NCBI GenBank assembly: GCA_947629795.1
Contig: CANRFC010000017.1
Location: 1-54,662 of the forward strand
DNA from: an uncultured Oscillospiraceae bacterium
GTDB taxonomy: Bacteria; Bacillota; Clostridia; Oscillospirales; Oscillospiraceae
DNA: 54,662 nt
Direction: 5' to 3'
Shown: positions 50,754-54,662 of the stretch, piece after piece
Numbering within the stretch: the first letter of the stretch is position 1
Layout of the letters: the number at the start of each line of letters is the position of its first letter
Translations under genes and position numbers: made by a program
Notes under the pieces: generated by a model
What the model saw: the letters and a program-made list of their open reading frames with translations, nothing else
The model's database searches: none
What the model was told of the DNA's origin: nothing

Positions 50754-52199
50754 ATGGCACGAACCAAAAAAGACACCAAAGCAGAAACCCCGACCGAGCA
50801 GGAGCTGCTGGCTCAGGCCGCTGCCGAAGCTGACCTGCCGCCCAGTGACCCGCCCCCGGAGGGCGAGTTTGACGCACAGACGCTCGCCGACCTGGAGCTG
50901 GGCGCAGCTGCATCGCTGGATCCTGATGCACCCCAGACGGAGGGAGAACTGGATCCTGGCAGCGGGCAGCTGCCCCAAACTGACCCGGAACTCGGCGAAG
51001 GCGCGGAGCGCCATGATGCCGGGCCGGCGGATCATCCTGATTCGCCCCAGACCGACTTGGAATCCGATGGGGATAGGGTACCTTCCGCCGCAGAGTTCGT
51101 CGGTATCTCCCAAACTGACTTAGAAACGGCAGAAGGGGCTGAAGACCGGCCGGATCCTGAGGGAAAAACTGCCGCTCCCCAGACTGACACGGAAACTCCG
51201 CCTGATGAGGGCGTGACTGGGTCTGAATCCGAAGAGGGCTCTGAAAATCCCCATACTGACCCTGAGCAGCCCAAAAGCAGGCTCCGGATGCCTGGCCGGC
51301 GTGGCCAGCGCGTAGTTTCTATTGACGCCGAGCGCACCGTGGAAACCGATACGGACAAGCTGCGCAGCGATCTGCTGGATCTGGTGGAGTCCCTCAAGGG
51401 GAAAAAGATTCTCACCGGCACCATCCAAGGCGTAGAGCGGCTGGCAGACAACCCGGAGATGTCCTATGCCGTCACCTACCACGGCGACTACAAGATCATC
51501 ATTCCGGTGCTGGAGGCCGTTGAGGAACCGGAGGACTACCGCGACCAGCCCAGAGGCGATGTGCTTCACTACCTGCTCAACAAGCGTTTGGGCGCCGAGG
51601 TGGACTACATCGTCAAGGGGATCGACCAGGAAAGCGGCATCGTGGCGGCCAGCCGATTGGAAGCCATGGCCCTGAAGCGGCGTGAGTATTACTTCCGCAC
51701 CGACCGGGACGGCAACTATCAGATATATGCGGGTATCCGTGCAGAAGCTCGGGTGGTCTCCGTGATCCGGGCAGGTATCTTCGTGGATCTGTTTGGTGCG
51801 GAATGCTATATCCCCTTGCGGGAGCTGTCCTACCAGCGCTGGGTAGACGCCACTGCCCACTACCAACCCGGCCAGCGTGTTCTGGTAAAGGTACTGGAGG
51901 TGGATCGCAGCAACCGTGATAAGCTGCAGGTATCTGCCTCTGTCAAGCAGGCGGGCGAAAACCCGTATGAGAAGGCGCTGAAGAAGTACGCGGTGGGCAA
52001 CCGGTATGTGGGTACGGTTAGTATGGTGGACACCACCGGCGTGTTCGTCTCTTTGGACGGCGGTATCGACTGCCTCTGCACCTACCCCAAGCGGGGCCGC
52101 CCGCCCCGCGGATGCCGTGTCACGGTCCGCATCCTCGGCATCAATCATGAGAGCAACCGCATCTGGGGCGTCATCACCCATATGTCCACGGTGCGCTGA
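50754..52199 (+). CDS. S1-domain RNA-binding protein with acidic PQTD-repeat N-terminus
   Basis: A 481-residue protein with two contrasting halves. Residues 1-178 are acidic and disordered, with six to seven copies of a PQTDxE-type motif (at about 60, 75, 98, 119, 142 and 166), roughly 20-24 residues apart. Residues 190-481 contain S1/OB-fold units: KILTGTIQGVERLADN (about 212), a canonical one at ARVVSVIRAGIFVDLFGAE (about 330-400) and YVGTVSMVDTTGVFVSLDGG (about 415-481). S1 domains bind single-stranded nucleic acid. A role in ICE RNA or transfer-strand handling is plausible but unproven. AAAGGAGG precedes the ATG. Confidence 0.82.
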   Translation: MARTKKDTKAETPTEQELLAQAAAEADLPPSDPPPEGEFDAQTLADLELGAAASLDPDAPQTEGELDPGSGQLPQTDPELGEGAERHDAGPADHPDSPQTDLESDGDRVPSAAEFVGISQTDLETAEGAEDRPDPEGKTAAPQTDTETPPDEGVTGSESEEGSENPHTDPEQPKSRLRMPGRRGQRVVSIDAERTVETDTDKLRSDLLDLVESLKGKKILTGTIQGVERLADNPEMSYAVTYHGDYKIIIPVLEAVEEPEDYRDQPRGDVLHYLLNKRLGAEVDYIVKGIDQESGIVAASRLEAMALKRREYYFRTDRDGNYQIYAGIRAEARVVSVIRAGIFVDLFGAECYIPLRELSYQRWVDATAHYQPGQRVLVKVLEVDRSNRDKLQVSASVKQAGENPYEKALKKYAVGNRYVGTVSMVDTTGVFVSLDGGIDCLCTYPKRGRPPRGCRVTVRILGINHESNRIWGVITHMSTVR

Positions 52200-52212
52200 G
52201 GAGGTAAAAAAG

Positions 52213-52746
52213 ATGAATCGGAAATCTCGCTTTTCTCTCATGCTGGTACTGGTTTTGGCTTTGTCTCTGGCCATGAGTACCGTTGCTTTCGCAGACACTG
52301 ACGGTACCGAGCCGAAAATTACCCAGCAGCCCGATCAGCTGGTTCTGCAACTCGGTGCCCGCTGGGCGGGAGTGGAGTTTGAACTGCGCACCGATGCCGG
52401 CATCTTCCCCATGCCGGTCGTGGTGGACGAGTCAGGTGTTCTGCGCATGGACCTGGGCGGCAGCACCACTTATACGCTCAGCTGTTTGAACTCTACAGTC
52501 CCGATTCCGGACCCGACTGTCACCACGGATCCGGATGATCAGCCGCAGCCCAACCCGACAGTGCCCGAGCAGAACGATCCGATCCCATCCCAACCTCAGC
52601 CGCAGAAAACCGCGCTACCGCTGCCGGCCATTATTTTCTTCGTCGGTTTGGCCGCCGCAGTGGCCGGTTTGGTTATGCTCCGTATCTCCAAACAGCGCCG
52701 CGAAGCCGCCTATGAGGAGTGGGATGATGACGAAGACGAGCCGTGA
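52213..52746 (+). CDS. Secreted, C-terminally membrane-anchored ICE protein
   Basis: A 177-residue exported protein with signal peptide MNRKSRFSLMLVLVLALSLA (cleavage near AFA-DT, about residue 28). It continues with a beta-type domain of about 75 residues (DQLVLQLGARWAGVEF), a Pro/Gln-rich stalk (about 105-130) and a C-terminal transmembrane helix (about 140-160, PAIIFFVGLAAAVAGLVML) ending in a basic then acidic tail. ALPLP before the helix is not a sortase motif. GAGGAGG lies close before the ATG. The function is unknown; such proteins close the transfer operon in related elements. Confidence 0.75.
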   Translation: MNRKSRFSLMLVLVLALSLAMSTVAFADTDGTEPKITQQPDQLVLQLGARWAGVEFELRTDAGIFPMPVVVDESGVLRMDLGGSTTYTLSCLNSTVPIPDPTVTTDPDDQPQPNPTVPEQNDPIPSQPQPQKTALPLPAIIFFVGLAAAVAGLVMLRISKQRREAAYEEWDDDEDEP

Positions 52747-52819
52747 AACTGACTTTGTTTTCCTATACTGACTTTGGCACTAAAAGTATGAATAAACCGT
52801 GTATTTTCAAGGCTTTTCG

Positions 52820-52848
52820 TTGACTTTCAAGGCGATTTATGGTAATAT
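52820..52848 (+). promoter_or_regulatory. Promoter of the structured RNA / DUF3268-gene transcript
   Basis: TTGACT (52820-52825), a 17-bp spacer and TAATAT (52843-52848) stand immediately upstream of the structured region. The transcript would start around 52855, at the base of its closing stem. The 52747-52819 stretch is AT-rich with no other signal. Confidence 0.78.
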
Positions 52849-52857
52849 TTATTTGTA

Positions 52858-53099
52858 ACAAGACATTGCGCTCAGGCTTTCGATACGCCAGGGCGCCCTG
52901 ACGGCAGACCCACTGAAATATGGTGGGAAATCGTTACGGATCCGCTGCTCAGTCGGATCCATACAGCGCAGGTCTTGTCGCTAAAAATTGTAGCCGGAAG
53001 GCTGCTGAAATACAGTGCAGAGTCAATGGCTGGGTGCGACACCACTACCCCAGCACTTGGCTCTGCATTGTCTTTTTTCGGCAGCCTTCCGGCTTTTTT
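52858..53099 (+). ncRNA. Large structured leader RNA (DUF3268-motif-like candidate)
   Basis: A two-part RNA lies between the promoter and the DUF3268-type gene. Part 1 (52858-52978) is closed by ACAAGAC/GTCTTGT and GCGCT/AGCGC stems, and inside are three hairpins: about 52886-52905, 52909-52927 (CCCAC/GTGGG) and 52938-52960 (GGATCCG/CGGATCC). Part 2 (52992-53099) is a long hairpin with a 15-of-16-bp outer stem, an 11-bp inner stem (53012-53022 with 53061-53071) and a TTTTTT run at its 3' side, like a terminator. The ribosome site comes straight after it. A DUF3268 RNA motif has been described upstream of such genes; I match it by gene context, not by a model search. Attenuation or an independent small RNA are both possible. 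Confidence 0.72.
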
Positions 53100-53121
53100 C
53101 GTTTTTCAGGAGGTTTTGATT

Positions 53122-53601
53122 ATGAAATGTAAATCCAATCGCGGACAGATACATACGCAACAGGGAACTGGGCAGGTTCGGTGCCATTGCGGCCGACCGG
53201 CTATTCTGCGCAGCGCGGAGGGAATCTGCAAGACCCATCGGCCTGGCGCCATGGTCTATGTATGCTCCAATTACCCCGCCTGCAATTCCTTTGTCATGGC
53301 CCACCCGGGAACCCAGGAGCCCATGGGTACCTTGGCAACACCGGAGCTAAGGCGTCTGCGTTATGAAGCCCATCAGCAGTTTGACCAGCTCCACAAGTCC
53401 GGTTTGATGAGCAGGCAGGAAGCGTACCGGTGGCTGGCCTGCATGGTGCAGGCGCCCATGTCCCACGCCCATATCGGGCATCTTGGCGAGTATTACTGCA
53501 AGGTCGTGATCCAAGAGAGCAAAAAGCTGCTGGACCAGCGGCTCAGACCGACAGTGTTAGGAAAGGTTTCGGGAGGTGAATGTTATGCTGTCGCTCACTG
53601 A
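53122..53601 (+). CDS. Zinc-finger-containing protein (DUF3268-like)
   Basis: A 159-residue protein. The N-terminal 60 residues hold a cysteine array (VRCHCGRPA, GICKTH, VYVCSNYPACNSF) that fits a small zinc ribbon as in DUF3268. The rest is helical, with LRRLRYEAHQQFDQLHKSGLMSRQEAYRWLA (core RYEAHQQFDQLHKSGLMSR) and a late MSHAHIGHLGEYYCK. A nucleic-acid-binding role is likely. The ATG follows CAGGAGG and comes 22 bases after the structured leader. Its end overlaps the sigma-like gene by 17 bases. Confidence 0.82.
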   Translation: MKCKSNRGQIHTQQGTGQVRCHCGRPAILRSAEGICKTHRPGAMVYVCSNYPACNSFVMAHPGTQEPMGTLATPELRRLRYEAHQQFDQLHKSGLMSRQEAYRWLACMVQAPMSHAHIGHLGEYYCKVVIQESKKLLDQRLRPTVLGKVSGGECYAVAH

Positions 53602-54124
53602 AGAGCAGCGAGTAAAGGTTGAGGAAAATATGGGCCTTGTAGGAAAAGTAATTCAAGACTGCGTCCATACCTTGGACAAGGGCTGCATCTATGACTACGA
53701 TGACCTGTTCCAGATTGGATGTATTGGCCTGTGCAAAGCGGCTCAGACCGACCGGCCTGGGCACAAAGGTGCCTTCTCCACCTACGCTTATCTGCTGATC
53801 CGCAATGAGATCTACACCCAACTGGAGTACGCCACCCGTCGCGGGCGGGAACAGGCCACAGATCCGGCGGAGTTGCCCTGCCGCACGGAACCGCAAAGTC
53901 CGGAGCAGACCGAATCCTGCGAGGCCCTGCTTGGAATATTGGATCAGGCAGAGTCCGTAGCGACTGGAGTTACGCTGAAAGGCGTGCAGGCCATCCGGTT
54001 GCTGGCCAATGGCTACAGCAACCGGGAGATCGGTGAACGCTTCGGCGTCCCCGCCAACCATGTGACGGCATGGGTGGCCAAGGCGAGGAAATTGATTGCA
54101 CAGCAGTGTGCAGCATACTCTTGA
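53585..54124 (+). CDS. RNA polymerase sigma-70-like factor of the ICE
   Basis: A 179-residue sigma factor-like protein. Region 2 is clear: YDYDDLFQIGCIGLCKAAQ (about residues 38-56), then GAFSTYAYLLIRNEIYTQLE, which would bind the -10 element and the core enzyme. The C-terminal region 4-like helix-turn-helix is AIRLLANGYSNREIGERFGVPANHVTAWVAKAR (core NREIGERFGVPANHV). It lacks region 1 and most of region 3, as alternative factors do. ATG at 53585 follows GGGAGG. Co-translation with the zinc-finger gene suggests both respond to the leader RNA. Confidence 0.85.
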   Translation: MLSLTEEQRVKVEENMGLVGKVIQDCVHTLDKGCIYDYDDLFQIGCIGLCKAAQTDRPGHKGAFSTYAYLLIRNEIYTQLEYATRRGREQATDPAELPCRTEPQSPEQTESCEALLGILDQAESVATGVTLKGVQAIRLLANGYSNREIGERFGVPANHVTAWVAKARKLIAQQCAAYS

Positions 54125-54165
54125 ACTGCTTGGTCGTCACCGCTGTTATCGTTTTTTGTGGACTT

Positions 54166-54198
54166 TTGAAAACGGATATGGTGTACATATAATGTACA
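54166..54198 (+). promoter_or_regulatory. Promoter with palindromic operator over the -10
   Basis: TTGAAA (54166-54171) and TATAAT (54188-54193) are 16 bp apart. The inverted repeat TGTACAT-ATA-ATGTACA (54182-54198) covers the whole -10, a repressor-type layout. The rightward transcript has no gene of its own here and runs antisense into the 3' end of the luxR fragment; the intended gene may lie beyond the nearby junction. Confidence 0.65.
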
Positions 54199-54270
54199 GC
54201 TATGCGAAAATACTGATATCTATATTCCTCTTTGCGGAAAAGCGGCAAGGCGAAATGCCGAAATCAGCCC

Positions 54271-54462
54271 TTAGCTCGGCTTTTCTTCCTCCTGCTTTTT
54301 CATCAGCGTCGCATAGCGCAGCAGCTGCTTTCGGGAGGAAACGCCCAGCTTGTTATAGATGTTTTTGTTGTGGAATTTTAGCGTGTTTTCTGAAATCCCA
54401 AGAATTGCAATGATCTCTTTCGCACTTTTCCCATCCAGGTAAAGCGCAAAGATCTGGGCTAC
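54271..54462 (-). pseudogene. LuxR-type regulator, C-terminal HTH fragment only
   Basis: The minus strand codes 63 residues of a LuxR/GerE helix-turn-helix: VAQIFALYLDGKSAKEIIAI followed by LGISENTLKFHNKNIYNKLG and a short tail, then a stop. The frame has no start codon, and upstream of about 54462 the sequence becomes that of an unrelated relaxase gene with an in-frame stop soon after. Everything N-terminal of the HTH, including any sensor domain, is missing. Confidence 0.8.
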
Positions 54463-54465
54463 GGT

Positions 54466-54662
54466 ATAAATCCGGATAAGACTGAGAACGGCGAGTTGAT
54501 TTCATCTTACGAATGTGACCCTGAAACTGCGGACGCGGAATTTTTGCTTTCAAAGAAGCGATACAAAACACTCACCGGCAGGACGCAGGACAGCGATGTG
54601 ATCGCCTACCAGATACGGCAATCCTTCAAGCCGGGAGAGGTCACGCCGGAGGAAGCCAACCG
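54466..54662 (+). CDS. Relaxase (mobilisation nuclease) fragment, cut at both ends
   Basis: Sixty-five codons running off the right edge match the N-terminal part of clostridial Tn1549-type relaxases: INPDKTENGELISSYECDP, then AEFLLSKKRYKTLTGRT and DVIAYQIRQSFKPGEVTPEE. The protein would nick oriT and pilot the transferred strand. The first 30-40 residues, with the start codon, are absent: upstream lies the luxR fragment. The histidine-triad region, if present, is beyond the window. Confidence 0.85.
   Translation, partial: MNPDKTENGELISSYECDPETADAEFLLSKKRYKTLTGRTQDSDVIAYQIRQSFKPGEVTPEEAN

Noticed and set aside
38191-54662. A complete integrative element with defined ends
   Set aside because: No integrase, excisionase or matching end repeats are present, and the first and last genes are cut. 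Only part of an element can be claimed.
1-54662. CRISPR arrays, rRNA genes and insertion sequences
   Set aside because: I looked for regular direct repeats with spacers, rRNA segments and transposase genes with inverted ends, and saw none.

Overview
The first 28.8 kb is GC-rich chromosomal DNA with the gene content and synteny of a gut Oscillospiraceae-type Firmicute (Flavonifractor / Pseudoflavonifractor / Lawsonibacter-like). The indicators are a V-type ATPase operon in the clostridial order, a DnaD/DnaC-type primosome pair, zapA next to a U32 protein, an mreC-mreD-PBP2 block, and consensus Gram-positive promoters and ribosome-binding sites. The genus is an inference from gene content; there is no rRNA gene in the window.

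Layout. (1) 1-5075: a TetM/EF-G-like ribosomal GTPase fused to a C-terminal Rae1/YacP-like NYN nuclease domain, then a DnaD-like protein and a DnaC-like helicase loader. (2) 5090-18636: a secreted SLH-domain protein; zapA with a U32 (RlhA-like) protein; dut; an unusual hairpin-rich spacer; maf-mreC-mreD-PBP2 (cell shape, elongation); a cytoplasmic GH13 alpha-glucan hydrolase; a MarR regulator; and a membrane-anchored putative glycoside hydrolase. (3) 18769-27822: a complete ten-cistron V/A-type ATPase operon (H-I-K-E-C-F-small ORF-A-B-D) bounded by a promoter and a terminator. Its K ring subunit carries the full Na+-ligand signature. (4) 27827-28846: a hypothetical gene and a tRNA-Val(GAC)/tRNA-Gly(GCC) pair behind a perfect consensus promoter. 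(5) 28938-38203: a catabolic-looking island of lower GC. A minus-strand operon encodes an ATC-hydrolase-like enzyme, an Opp/Dpp-type peptide importer (SBP, two permeases, two ATPases), a Crp/Fnr-family regulator and an amidohydrolase-fold protein lacking the usual metal ligands. A PLP-dependent MalY/PatB-type C-S lyase is divergently transcribed. The divergent spacer carries a palindrome about 41.5 bp upstream of the inferred operon start, the classic Crp/Fnr activator position. I propose uptake and breakdown of a thiazoline- or cysteine-conjugate-type substrate.

(6) About 38190-54662: part of an integrative conjugative element of the clostridial Tn1549/CTn type. It carries a SpaA-like adhesin fragment, a VirB6/TrbL-like channel protein, an NlpC/P60 hydrolase, a PrgI-like protein, VirB4, several ICE-type accessory proteins, a VirD4/TraG coupling protein, an S1-domain protein with an acidic repeat tail, a secreted membrane protein, a promoter plus a large structured RNA upstream of a DUF3268-type zinc-finger gene, and a sigma-70-like factor. 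A truncated LuxR-type gene follows, and a truncated relaxase runs off the right edge.

Two abrupt joins, at about 38185 (lyase 3' end to middle of adhesin) and about 54460 (middle of luxR to middle of relaxase), fuse pieces of unrelated genes. Each is either a real recombination scar or an assembly chimera and should be verified before the island and the element are treated as contiguous.
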